Source: Leuctra nigra | Lineage: Eukaryota; Arthropoda; Insecta; Plecoptera; Leuctridae | DNA: 64,000 nt | Assembly (NCBI GenBank): GCA_934045905.1 | Contig: OW203768.1 | Coordinates: 13,482,316-13,546,315 of the forward strand | Direction: 5' to 3' | In this document: one piece after another, positions 44,341 through 57,037 of the stretch | Layout: each line of letters starts with the position of its first letter | How positions within the stretch are numbered: position 1 is the first letter of the stretch | Translations under genes and position numbers: made by a program | The notes under the pieces: generated by a model | What the model saw: only the letters and a program-made list of their open reading frames with translations | Told to the model about the DNA's origin: nothing | Databases searched by the model: none

Positions 44341-44610
44341 AAACTTTTAAACATAGTAACAGCTTTTCTGGATCAGCGCCAATCCCATTATTACGTCCAA
44401 ATTCACGGCATTGCCAAAATACTTGGGAGGCTGTTGAGACCTTGGCTCTCCCCACTCCAGTTGCGACCAGAGAGAGTGAAAATCCAGGCTTTTCGCGAGA
44501 AGGAATTCAAGAGGGCATTCTCACAGATGAGCAGGAGTTGGGGGTTTGTCGATCATAATGACATTCCTCCAAGTGAAATGGAAAACTTGAGAAATATGTC
44601 GAGAATTTAA
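44341..44610 (+). CDS. Candidate terminal exon, unrecognised, inside OAZ intron 1 on the opposite strand
   Basis: After acceptor TTTATCTTCGCAG the plus strand is open for 89 codons to TAA: KLLNIVTAFLDQRQSHYYVQ, then IHGIAKILGRLLRPWLSPLQ and a charged segment AFREKEFKRAFSQMSRSWGF. Composition is coding-like (less AT-rich, mixed hydrophobic and charged residues). A donor-like GATGA|GTGAGT lies 58 bases upstream (44283), which could mark a mini-intron, but phase through it favours another frame that ends at 44558. I recognise no domain. It may be a gene nested in the intron, a relic, or chance. Confidence 0.35.
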   Translation, partial: KLLNIVTAFLDQRQSHYYVQIHGIAKILGRLLRPWLSPLQLRPERVKIQAFREKEFKRAFSQMSRSWGFVDHNDIPPSEMENLRNMSRI

Positions 44611-47600
44611 AAACCTAGATGCATCATTGCATCAAGGCAGTACCTAATCATGTTGTTTTCATTCGTTATCTTTTTCAGTTTATGATCTTAAATTGTGAGT
44701 CATAGTCCTGCTTTATGTATTTGAGATTATGAATTTGCTCAAGTCTTGAGAAATACATTATTGCACTTTATACAGTGAGACTTCAATGAGTTTGCAATGA
44801 GATAGACATGAATTTCATACCAAATTGTTTGGAGAAAGAAAGGGTAGAATCATAACAACCCCCATCTTTAGTAAAATTATGGTCGAGTCCACTTTAAATA
44901 GACTATCGTTTGATAGTTCACTATCAAGTATCAAGGTCAGGAGCAAGAGATAGTTTACAGGGGCGTTTCCATCGAAGGACACACCCACCTCTCTGACTTT
45001 CCAAACAATTTTGATTTCTTAGCATAAACAGAATACACCCTGACTGACATTCGTATCGCTCAGGGACTTCCGAAACAAAATCAATTGTATCGCCATTATC
45101 GCAAATCCTTAGAAATTTACATAGCTTTAATTAAGGTGATAAAAATACATGCAAAGGCACTTTAAAGTTATCTGCAAAGCTGCTGACTGACGTTTAGCAG
45201 CTCGTAGAAATTATTAGCATTCCTTATTGCTTCATGCTGACAGGTCGCTTCCGATTGGTTACCATTTCAAGGTCGTTCGCTAACTAATCCAGATAATTTG
45301 GGACAAGTTCACAACAATGAAATATAAATGACGCATGGCAACGAGAATAAATGAGATAAACTGTCAACTGACAAATTGGAATTGTTCACAATAATAATAT
45401 GTATGTTGATACTTCATGAATAAGAGAACAGGTTATGCGTCAGCCATCATTTCATTGCAGAGGAAGGAATGAGACACAAATCTACATAAAAACGCAATTT
45501 GTGCGCAACTACAAATGCACAGTGATGACAAAGACTACTAGTTATTTGTAATAAGACACGTGTACACGAATAGACGTCATTCGCATTCGCCATTTCATCA
45601 GCTCAGCATAACCTTGCTAGGCATAACAGTCATGAAAAGCGACGCTCTGGCGAATGCTTGGAATGAAGAGAGCCGAGCTAATAAAAGATTCCTTCATAAG
45701 ATTGTCAATTCTTCTGGCGGGCTACGTCAGAAGCGGGACTGAAAATAGTGTTCCTCGCACCTGATGTTTACAAGATGGTGCGCTCTTGAGAGCTTGGCAG
45801 TGGCCGACAGCCAAGCGAGAGGGTCACAAACTTGACTCGTTGGGCAGGACAACAAATCGGAGAATATGAAAGTGGTGAGGTAGCAACAAGCTTGGCTACT
45901 GGATGACGTACAAATAGTGATAAGAATAATCGATGCGAGACGATTATAGGTTCAATCAGGTAGACTATTATCTACTATAGGATTATTTTTTGAATTGGAA
46001 TGTGATATTTTTGTAAACTTATTTCTGTTGATGGTTGGCAATAAACTGAATGAAAATATCGCCCAAGCGTGGCATACAATTTAGCAATTTTGTACTATTT
46101 GAATGGATTTTAACAATTTTATTTTGAATTCATTGTTTTTAATAACTATGAAGTAATTACCTACAGGAGGTTTACGTACAAGATTTACAAGAGTCAAGAA
46201 TAGAAGGTTCGAGAAGGGTCAGATTTGTTGGACAACTGTGATGACCTTGGCAATATGCCGTCGGTAGAAGAGTTGATGAATGTCATCTAAAGATCGTTCA
46301 CGGTAAGAATAATTGACATCGACACGGAAAAGTTGAGCTATTTATTAGATTGCCATCCAGCAATCTAATACAAACAATTTATTACCATTATAAATATCAT
46401 CACTGATATTTTACAAGCATTCAAATCATATTCAAAATTGGGAGAAATTACTGTAGTTGACAGAAGATTTGAAGGTCGTCGTTGATTAGCCTTTAGCTTA
46501 GCCATAAATGCAGAGACGAGAATATTGATATGGATCGAGATTAAGATAACTTGACTTTGGTTGCATCAATTTGAATAATATTATAAAATATTTTTAATAA
46601 TACTTTATTTTTTATTTTTTCATACGAATTCTTGGTGGCAACACATGAAATTGTAATCTCTGTATAGTTTCGCGATTATCTGATGCAACAGAGCTAGGTT
46701 TCAGCAACAAGCTCGATGACATTTGCACGCGGTATTCACATCAAGAACTTGTTTATGAGGCAAGGGATATCATAGCTGTCACATTGCAGAGGGCGCGCCC
46801 ATATTGACCAGAGCGACAAACCATAATTAGAACTCCATCTTCTAATGACAAACAAACCTATGTGATGACGAAGTGTCCGCCATTGTACAATGGAAATAAG
46901 GAAGATAATTATTGATTTTGAGTCGGCTGCACAACTGCACAGCAACCTGAACACCAACTTATAGACCTAAATGCAATATTCGCTCAAAGCTGGAAAAAAT
47001 TTAACATTTTCTCTTGAAGTCCAGTTGGGGCACATATTGTACTATTTATACGTTATTGTTTATCGAATGTTGACTCATAAGTTAGTATTTTAGGTAGGCA
47101 ATTATTTTTAATGTTTTCCAACCAATGTTTACCTTCGCGTGCAGCCGACGGACTCGAAAAAACATTCAGAGGTGACAGCGAAATTTAAACTTGAAATAAT
47201 GTGTATAATTCAATTATGGATACGTAATAAAAAAAATCATCCGTATTGAAATAATAATTAGTGCCTTCCATTCTTTCTTGATGTCCATCATTATGAAGCT
47301 ACAATCAACAAACAATTTGACTTGTTTCATTTCATAATATGGGAATCGAGTAAATTTTGTGTCCAACAGAGTTCTTTACCCCGTGGATGTTGTGCTAGCT
47401 TCAACATTCCAAACTGTATTAAAAAATATACAACAACGACTTTCTACGGCCGATCGAGTACAGCTAAACAGGCAAACAAATTAATCAAGTGTACGCTTAA
47501 CTTCAAACGTTCACGCTAGAACGTAAAACACACAAATATCTTACTTAGTTCCTCATCACCAGTTGTTACGAAAATAACAACAGGTGCTAAACAATGCTCC

Positions 47601-47660
47601 AACGCGACAGTGGTGCTGCCAAAAAGAAGCAAAAACCACGCTTAATCCGCCAGAAATACC
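44611..47660. other. Gene-free part of OAZ intron 1
   Basis: AT-rich. At 46180-46265 a short stretch (AAGAATAGAAGGTTCGAGAA... with RIEGSRR in one frame) looks like the tail of a decayed retroelement frame. A GACGTCA motif occurs near 45575. No exon supported. Confidence 0.4.
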
Positions 47661-48685
47661 CAGTGGCGAAGCGTACCTCCAAAAATTGGGGAGACACAAG
47701 ACAAAAAAAAATAGAAAATAGCGTATTTTGGCTTACCTAAATTTTTTGTATATTAACTCAATTCGACGCACTTACGAGTTACGACTTATTTTACCATCTC
47801 TCTGGCTAATATCGAGATGAGGCGTAAGCCGCTTTGATTTTAATTTTATTGAACACTTTTATTCGTATGAATGAGCGGCAAAACTGTTTGTTAATAAATA
47901 AATAATCGATAACGTCATTGTCAACGTCAGTTTCCATTTTAGTGATAAATAAATTATTAAATAATACACCGTACACAAACACAATACAAACGATTAACGA
48001 ACTAAAATATCTGGAGGAAATAATACGTCTAATCAATGCAATTTCAATGTGTGAACTGACTTGTTTTCAAGTCTGACTCATTTTTCTAGATACTTTTAGT
48101 TTTACTGCTGACTAAGTGCGTTTATGCGAATGTTGTGTGTGTTGCACAACGGCGTAGGCGAGGCGGCTGGCATGGCACTGCGGTGTGTACATTCCAGTCA
48201 ATATGTTCTTGTTGCTGTCAAGGGACATTATAATAACCAAGGAGACACGTCTACCTCGGAGTCTATTTTGCAAGACTGTTATCGCATGGAATGTCCATAC
48301 GCAGTATAGTCGGGCGGATGTAAGTGCGAGTGCGAGTGGGAGAAAACATATGAATGCTTGAAACAACGAGTGGAAGAAGGATGCAGATACTTCTGCGTTC
48401 GCCTGCGAGGACACAAGTAGCTTATGTCTCCCGGGTTATAAGATAGGAGATGCGCGCGCAGCAGCAGAACTCGCTCGCTCGTCAAGACACCAAATTGAGC
48501 ATGGTTTTCAACTGACAATCAATGTGTTTCATTACAACACCAATTAATACATCGAATAAAAGTACGATACATAAAAATAAAATACAATTTCAGCAAATTT
48601 TAAGGTATGAAAGATATGAACAGCACTGTCCGCTTTTTCCAGGGGAGACACTGTCTCCCCTGTCTCCCCTGACGCTTCGCCCCTG
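47661..48685. mobile_element. hAT-type non-autonomous element (1025 bp)
   Basis: Ends CAGTGGCGAAGCGT and ACGCTTCGCCCCTG are inverted. A perfect 8-bp duplication GAAATACC flanks at 47653-47660 and 48686-48693. Inside, GC-rich DNA around 48120-48500 with short open frames on both strands; none resembles a hAT transposase. Confidence 0.93.
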
Positions 48686-49516
48686 GAAATACCCCAGGTT
48701 GTGGCGAGCAAATCGTGCACAACTTCTAGGTCCATTACGCCGGCTTGGAGGGAAATCAAAATAACAAATTTATAACCGGCTCAAAGCGGAGAAACTGATG
48801 GAATTATAATATGCCCCAGCGTGACACAGAATTGTGCTCGCGATTTAATTTTAGCGATGTTTGTTACCTATGTTTACGTCCTAATTACTGCTAAGCCCAA
48901 TCCCTGTTCAAACACACAAGTTCCAAAATAATAACAGCATGAAGCCAAATGTTACGAAGAAACGCGTTTTGAACAATTTAAAAAACGTTCCATGAATAAA
49001 CGACGATAAATTCGAATGCATGCCGGTGTCACATTAGTTACCATGGCAACAGCAAATGTACACAGAAAAACGAGCAATATAAATCGGCCGGTATGTAATA
49101 TAGGCCGTTCAAATTTAGATACTACTGGTTATGTTGTAAGTTTGGTAGAGGTGTAGGTAATTAATTTTGTAATTTATATAGCTCTAACTTTAAATGAAGC
49201 CCGTATACAAGACAGTCTGTTAATTACATTGGCTTTTATTAGCATGAAATTGCGCAAGTGAACTGTCACCTTTGGCAGCATTCAACGGCTGTATGAAAAT
49301 GAGAGTGCGCAAATGAGAGATTAAGACGTAGTGTAACATGTAAATTAGGAGGCTGTAAATCCACAAACTGGGGTTTAAAATCCGGAATAAATCGCAGACC
49401 ATTCGCAGACTTTCTCCAAAAAGTCACTGACTCACATTTTATGACAAATAAACCTAAATATCATCGTAATTGAGTCATTCAAATTACGAACAATGTGAAT
49501 AATAATGAACATAACT

Positions 49517-49671
49517 TTTTAGTCGAACAGAAACTATACAATCCTTGTGCCCAAACTCGACTTTTAAGATAAATGTCTAATTGTAGGTATATTTTTCTGC
49601 TTTTGAGCCGAGTTTGGGCACAAATATTGTAATTATACGATGTGTTCATATTTGACCGTGTCGACTAAAAA
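49517..49671. mobile_element. Fold-back MITE (155 bp)
   Basis: Outer ends TTTTAGTCGA / TCGACTAAAA and inner block TTGTGCCCAAACTCG / CGAGTTTGGGCACAA are inverted. Confidence 0.7.
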
Positions 49672-50599
49672 ATATTCTATTTTTCATAATTTAAATATTT
49701 AGGAAACATTGGAGTGCAGATAGTCTGGTAAAAGCGCTAACTCGTAACAGTACGGAATAAATATGTAATTGTGCAAGTGCAAAGGTTATTTTCATAGCGA
49801 AGTACCTGCGTTGGTCGTGTACATGGTGGAAAGAAGACCGTGTCATTCTGCCTCTCTCCGACTCATAACATAAACATGTTTTGATATGGAACAGAGAGAG
49901 AGAGAGACAACCAGTACAGCTACTTTATTCCACGCTTGTTACATAATATCTCAATACCTAGGTACCAAACGCGACTTTCTGCAAACATTCTCCGCCGAAT
50001 AACTCTTATCCTCCTCCTGTCGTAATCCAATAAATTCCAAGCGTTTAGCCGCACACATTATCAACAAGCAGATTTTTCATTAGTTCGCCAAGAATTCACT
50101 TCCGGGTTGGTCCAGTCCAGACACTAAATCGAACATATTTTTTTATACACAGATAAATAATATCGAAGAGAGCTGAAAGTTAATTTTAATCATTGTTTAC
50201 GTTCGACGTGTGTTGGTGCCAAGCATTGTTGTGGGTCAATAGAATTTAGCACTATACCAGCGATAAGAATACGCGCATTCTTGGCAAAAAAACCTCAGAA
50301 TCAAGGCTCTATATTGCGACGTTGTTATTGAGACTTGGCAGAATCAACGTGATCACAATATCGCTATCTACTCCCTTGCAAATCAATCTCCTAGGCTTTT
50401 GGTTGCGGCGACTGATGCTTGCAAGCGCACACGTGCAACTTTATTTACATGGCAATCTTCCGCGTTGGCTTTATTTGAGCAGAAAGGAGCAATACACTAG
50501 CTAGCAATAAAACATGGCTACACGAAACGCTAAGTTGTAAAAAAGTAGCTGTATCAGAAGTTATCAAGAAAATAATGTTCAAGAAGGTTAACGTGTTCT

Positions 50600-50824
50600 T
50601 ACACTCGACAATTCATAAAACGGTATTTGAACAAAACAGATTGGCTGCTGGTCAGGTTCATTGACAGTCAATCCTTGTTATTATCAATGAAATCAGAGCT
50701 TACCTTCTAGAGGTAGATGACGAGTAGGTATAGATAGACTTCATAAGATGATGCCACCACATTTTTTTTCAGACAATCCATTTCTTTCAAATGCCGTTTT
50801 ATGAATTGCGGAGTGTACGTATTG
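50600..50824. mobile_element. Five-copy MITE family, copy E, in OAZ intron 1
   Basis: Ends ACACTCGACAATTCATAAAA and TTTTATGAATTGCGGAGTGT are inverted, with GACAGTCAATCCTTGTTATT and CAGACAATCCATTT shared with copy B. Confidence 0.85.
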
Positions 50825-51330
50825 GTTGGATTTCCATGAATTTATAAGGCGCATAAGAACGAACTTGATTGGATTATGAATTCTCAGTAGGTAACATCAA
50901 TATGATTGTCCAGAATTACGGAGAAGGAGACGTTAAAAACGTTTCAAATCATTAGGTATCAAATCGTTATCTTGGCTGCGAAATTATCATTGCGACGAAT
51001 TCGTCAAAAAGCTCACATAAAAATAATACGTAGGTGAAATTACGGAGATTGCTGTTGAAATAATTTGATGTGTATTTTGGGGGCACACCAAGTTAGCTCG
51101 TAGCAAAATTAAAAATCATAATTTCACTTTTACATTCTAAAATTACAGTATTAAAAAAATGCGCCAAATAAAAAAAAACTACTCGTGTAAAATTTACGAA
51201 AAACTACGCTCTTCCTGTCACCAATAAGAGACAATGGGTGTTTTGTTTTGAGCTCAGCAGGAGGGAGTGGAAACGTGAGCCACGTCACAAGGCCAGTCAC
51301 TGCGTCGTGTTTCTTTAGCAACTAATATTC

Positions 51331-52050
51331 CCGATCATCCCGCAGCCTCCAGGTCAGGACATCAAGGACGACCGGGAGAGATCGATCAACCACATGCGGC
51401 CGCCTCGTGCACAGATGCTCATCACGTCACGGGGATGAAGATGAACATGTGGTCCAGCCACTGTGTCGTCGTGTTTCTTCCCGATCATCCCGCAGCCTCC
51501 AGGTCAGGACATCAAGGACGACCGGGCGGGATCGATCAACCACGTGCGGCCGCCTCGTGCACAGATGCTCATCACGTCACGGGGATGAAGATGAACATGT
51601 GGTCCAGCCACTGTGTCGTCGTGTTTCTTCCCGATCATCCCGCAGCCTCCAGGTCAGGACATCAAGGACGACCGGGAGATATCGATCAACCACGTGCGGC
51701 CGCCTCGTGCACAGATGCTCATCACGTCACGGGGATGAAGATGAACATGTGGTCCAGCCACTGTGTCGTCGTGTTTCTTCCCGATCATCCCGCAGCCTCC
51801 AGGTCAGGACATCAAGGACGACCGGGCGGGATCGATCAACCACGTGCCGCCGCCTCGTGCACAGATGCTCATCACGTCACGAGGATGAAGATGAACATGT
51901 GGTCCAGCCACTGTGTCGTCGTGTTTCTTCCCGATCATCCCGCAGCCTCCAGGTCAGGACATCAAGGACGACCGGGCGGGATCGATCAACCACGTGCCGC
52001 CGCCTCGTGCACAGATGCTCATCACGTCACGGGGATGAAGATGTGGTCCA
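51331..52050. repeat. 150-bp minisatellite, nearly five units, open in two plus-strand frames
   Basis: AGGTCAGGACATCAAGGACG recurs at 150-bp steps (ending at 51370, 51520, 51670, 51820, 51970). Units are nearly identical, differing at a few sites (GGGAGAG / GGGCGGG / GGGAGAT). 150 = 50 codons, so two plus-strand frames run open for over 200 codons. It is far less AT-rich than its surroundings. Ends abruptly at both sides in AT-rich DNA. No start context or known domain; treated as a repeat in OAZ intron 1. Confidence 0.93.
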
Positions 52051-52082
52051 GCCACGCCGGATGAATAGCAAACGGCGGTGAT

Positions 52083-53642
52083 ATGGCACGGCCGTGGGGA
52101 GACATCGGGGGATCTTGAAGATACGATCAGCATGGGGGGAGGGGCGCCCCACCATGATTTTAAATAATCGTAGATTTCGCAATACTGCAATTGGTCGAGT
52201 TTTACCAAATAAATTCTTCGTAGGACTTCATCCCTATCATCCCTTACACACGAACAGTCTTTCATTAAATTTTCTCTTCAGCATGAGCATTGTTTATATT
52301 ATTTTGAATTGTGAAGACGACAATTTTGCTATGTCAAATTTCAGGTTGATCACATCACAGGAATAGTCTGACGTATACAGGCAAACAGATGGACAAGCTG
52401 CAGGAGGGACGAACGCACGGGCGAAATATCACGAATATATTTTTTTTAATCTATTTTACAATACCAGTGAAGAAAGTTCAGAAGTTGTTTTATATTAAAG
52501 TACAGGTCTGTGCACGTACGTAGTACCTAGTCGTTTAGAGGTCACATAATAATATTAATTAATTACACCTGCCGATTATTTACTTGACTCGATAAAATTT
52601 TTACGATTCTGAATGTATTCCATTTATAGGACGTTCAAATAATTTTAAATGTAGTCGTTTTATAAGGACACTTTCAGTGATGTTAGGTGTTTTGAATGCC
52701 TTTACGAGTTGATCTGTGTTTAGTGTACATGCACACTCATAGTTTAATGCTCGTGTGGTTATGAAATAAGGGCAAACTACCCCCGGGTTGCCCCTGCGAG
52801 GGCCGCGAGGGGACCTAGACCTAGAATCACGACCTACTCCCTGGGCTAGATCAATAGATGCACCAAGTAAGAAGCTGGGTATTATTATATGACAATGTCA
52901 GCAAGTACCCAGTACAGTTACATGCACGCGGTGGCTTCGCATGCGACACTACACTAGCATGTGACTAAGTAGAATCTAATCAATATTTCGGCTCTTCAAG
53001 GTCATGCTCCAAACAAAGACAGTTTTCTTACATTTTGACTAACTGTAGGCCCTACGCGGACAAAAATCAATAGAGGTAGTGCACCCCTGAGAGAAAAGAA
53101 TTACATGATCAATCCACAAAAAAGGCTCCCAAAGTAAAATAATTCAATCGATTCCTTCGAAATAGATGAGGAAAATAGCTCAATTTCTTGGAAAATATAT
53201 GTATAACCTACCTTTTTATTCAAGAACTTGTTGATTTTACGTTCTACTTCTAATTCTAATCTCTACTGTGGATGAGATCCATAATTTGTTTGTGTTGAGC
53301 TGAAGTCTGGTTAGGGTTTAGATTGTGAAATTGCTAACTAACTTAATCTTCTCATCGTGCAGTAGAATTTGACTAGTCTATAGTCCTTACATTAGCAACT
53401 GCTTAGGCAACTGGGACCAACTGATAACATATTACAAGGAAGAAAACGCCATGCTCCAATTAGCTAGGTTCAATAGCATTGTGCAATGTTTCTTTTAATC
53501 GGCGTTTGATTGAATATTATCGTGTAACATGTTAGTTTTTATGAATATTCTTATTGGATTTTTAGCTACGTACCTACCTACTGTCGCACGTCGAAAATAA
53601 ATAATAATAAAGAAATCAAGTGATGGCGATTTTCTTTGTCAA
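52083..53642. other. Gene-free part of OAZ intron 1
   Basis: AT-rich, with a GC patch near 52780-52820. Nothing recognised. Confidence 0.4.
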
Positions 53643-53666
53643 TTTTTTTTTTTTTTTTTTTTTTAG
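53643..53666 (+). other. 22-base T run followed by AG
   Basis: An extreme polypyrimidine tract ending in AG, followed by GCAGCCGACATCACTAAAGT, which reads AADITKVKAQD then stop in one frame. It may be a plus-strand splice acceptor for a tiny terminal exon, or, read on the minus strand, the poly(A) tail of a retroposed sequence. I cannot decide. Confidence 0.35.
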
Positions 53667-53846
53667 GCAGCCGACATCACTAAAGTGAAGGCCCAAGATT
53701 GAAGATGGCGACCAGACATTGTGTTCGAAACGGGCGACAGATAATTATTATTCGCGTATTTGGCGATGACGGGAGATGACGTAACATATAATGAAAGAAT
53801 GAATGTGTTATCTAGGATGATAACTCCACAGCCGTGGATTTGTTTG

Positions 53847-54081
53847 CAGGCGCGTAGGAACTACTTTCATCATGGGGGGATTGCGACGTCCGGAAGGGGG
53901 CCTTTCTAGCCCCGCAGGACGTTTTTTGGAATTTAAACCAGTTGTACCCAAGTGATTCTAGGAATTAAAATGCACAAACTGAAGCAAAAAACCCTCCAAT
54001 TGTTGCCCCGCAGGGCATTTTTTTCGAATATAAACATTTTAAAATCAAGGGGATAATCCCCCCCCCCTTCCTACGCGCCTG
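53847..54081. mobile_element. hAT-type MITE (235 bp), CAGGCGCG family
   Basis: Ends CAGGCGCGTAGGAAC and CTTCCTACGCGCCTG are inverted. Flanking 8-mers TTTGTTTG (53839-53846) and TTCGTTTG (54082-54089) differ at one base. Interior has AGCCCCGCAGGACG and TTGCCCCGCAGGGC blocks in the same style as 4178-4863. Confidence 0.88.
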
Positions 54082-54089
54082 TTCGTTTG

Positions 54090-57031
54090 GTACTACTATT
54101 CCCACATTTAAAACATAATCTATTGATGATCTCACCAAGCCAACATTCTGCTATTGGGACGCGCAGCGCTCGAATACGCTATCTGGTGGTAGATTTTTGA
54201 ACTTGACTTTGGTGGATCAGCATTCACTTCGGGCCGCCTACACGGGCTAACTAAGTGCAACTAAACCGAGATTATTTTAGTATTTCTTCTGGTTATTTGA
54301 TGATTTGATTTGGTCGCACCTTTCATCCACACAAATGTTTGACATATTATACTATTTATTTAGTTCAATTAGATTTAAATATAATACATGATAGCGTTAT
54401 TTCCATGTGTTTTACTGATCATATCTTCTAGTCTTAGCTGCCATACATTGCGAGTTTCAGTGAATTTAGCACCTATTTAGGTATTTTGCGAGTATAAAAG
54501 TGCTGTACTATACAACTGGAGCTGAAAACTAAATTTATGCGATATACAAAGACGTATAAAAACGATAGTAGACCGTACCTTTCATAAGAATATGCGATGG
54601 GGTGAAAAGACGGCTCCTATTTGCCAACGGGACGGAATATTCAAAGACATATTTTCGTACCACTTCGAGTGTTGACATTCTCAATTGCCGTTATTGATTG
54701 AACTACACCACAATTATTATTTAAGAAACCTTCAATTTAAACCCATTCATCAGAACTTAATTTTTATTTTTGCTTTCATTACTGATTTATTCCAGTGGAG
54801 AATTAAACAGTCATGCAAAGCAATAAAATGCATAGATAGTTACTTCTATTTACTATTGTTCTCCAAGCATATTTTGCTATTACTTAAATATCTTTTATAT
54901 TCGCTTAAATTAATAAATATTTAAAAATGTGTAGGTACTCTGTTTGAATGATGCACCAAGAACATGATAATCACTGCCCGCGAAACGAGTCACAGATCAG
55001 ATGAAATCAAATAATTAAATAAATATCTATTCAGAAACAAATATACATTTTGGAGCTTCATACTGTAAGACGCAATAAACAATTAATTTATTAAAACTTA
55101 AAAGTGAATTCGATTTGAATAATTCAACTGACAGCCCTCAAAGATATTGTCAATAGATCTTATATACCGATCACTCAGGCTATCATAGTTTGTTGAAATA
55201 AAGAACTGAATAAAAATTAACTAGGCGGGTCCATAATACAATAAATAATTTTCATGATGTGTGGTTTTGTTAATACATGTGGAAAATATAATTTAAGTAC
55301 CTATACATACTTTGATTTTTGGTACAATTAAGGAAGAATGTGCCGTTGTTGCAATTGTAAAGTTAGTCTGAGAGATCCGATAATAATTCAATTTTTTAAG
55401 TGCCATGTCATCATTAACACCCGAAATATGTGTGCACACATATAGTACACGTGATAACTATCAATTAGACGTAAAAGTTTTTGAATTCCGTCTAAAAATA
55501 TGTAACTAAACGTCCCCGAATAACAGGTAAACCTGGCAGAATGGTAGCAGAATAGCACTGTGCAAACACGTGACAGAAACTGATCCACTAAACTCGACCA
55601 CTTCCTGTCATGTGCGTTTCCGTTGCGCTTCCCAGAGACGAGGGGGAAGGGAACATATTCCACATAAAAAGGATCTATTTCTTCGTAAGTTAGCCTTTAG
55701 TCGACAAAAGTAGGTACTTTTTAGAAATAAGACAAGTTGTAGAGAGGAGTTCTTCAAGAATTGGAGCCACTTTATGTTGATTTAATTGCCCTTCTCTCGT
55801 GTACAAACACGTGGACTACTTTGGTAAGCAGAAGCATACAACATTTACGAGGTTCAGTAGGTATTGCTTTTTAGGATCCCAGAACGATAGAAAATCCAAG
55901 TTAATCCGGTTTTAGGTTCCTTATCTGCCGTGACATGTTCCACATGTCCAAAGGTCATCATTATTTTCCTTGATTGATATCCACAAATAACTTTGAAATA
56001 GAAAGGTAGATCTTTTATTTACCTACTATTCAAGATCAATGCGCCTCAAAATAAAAATACTCCAGCTATCAACCAATGAACTTTGAATCTTGACCTCTTG
56101 TCCTCAACTTCCTATTTATAATCCTTGTAGACGATGTTTCAGCATTATTATGTTGTTATTGTTGTAAAAATGACGCACTGCAACGCAATTCGTGCCTACC
56201 CTCGTTTCTCGAGCTGCCATTGGTGGACCGGTATGTAAATGGAATTTTCCATGGCGGAATACAGTTTTTTCCAATCCTGTCCTAATCTGTTGTAATTCAT
56301 TTAGTTTTTAGAGTACAGGTATTTTGTTCGTGTACGAAAGGCCAAGGTTAGACACAATTGTTGCGTATTTCACAGTTAATTAATTGCGTTTTTATCAAAT
56401 TCAGATTATGTAAAAATTAGATGATAAGAGATAATGGATCGGCATGTTCAATCTTTCATTACTAAGTTACGGAATAATTAAATAAACCCCAATTTACACA
56501 AAAAGTAATGATTACAGGTGTTAGGTAAGGTAGGTTGTTTGACTGGTACTAATTACCTAATCATTATTATGAATTTCTACGATCTAAGATAATTTTGTTG
56601 AACTTCACTAGGTAGGTATCTTGATTTGCATGAGATTAGGTAAGATGAAAAAGTCAAACAAGATTGCGCAATACTGCGATACAAAATTAGAAATGGCCTT
56701 GACCCTAGGTTACATTTTAAAGGTAGTAGGTAAACACATTTTAAAACCCTCCCATGCAAAATGTATGGACGGATCCTTGGGGAGCCTAACCACTTAGCAC
56801 ATGCAACACTAAACAATGGAACTTTACTAAAATCTGGTTGAAGGGTCCCATTTAAATATTAGCAAATGGGAAACAGGACCATGATAAAGTATTAATAATA
56901 ATAATTATCATTCTAAAAGACCACATAGGTTTCGCGCAAAGGTTGCAGGGGGTCCCTTGGGAAACGCAAAACCAAAATGGCGTACTTTTAACAGAGAAGG
57001 AACGAAGTAGGGCAAATCAAAATGTCTATAA
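54090..57031. other. 5' part of OAZ intron 1
   Basis: AT-rich. Short random frames only. No repeat edge or exon recognised. Confidence 0.4.
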
Positions 57032-57037
57032 ACTTAC

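Noticed and set aside
46180..46300. Retroelement reading frame tail
   Set aside because: Only a few residues (RIEGSRR) resemble such elements before stops appear; too little to annotate.
48112..48518. Short frames inside the 47661-48685 hAT element as a transposase remnant
   Set aside because: No hAT motif (no hATC-like W/CP residues, no RNase-H-like blocks) can be seen; likely chance in GC-richer DNA.
51407..52081. 224- and 209-codon overlapping frames as genes
   Set aside because: Both come from the same 150-bp repeat and cannot both be selected; no domain.
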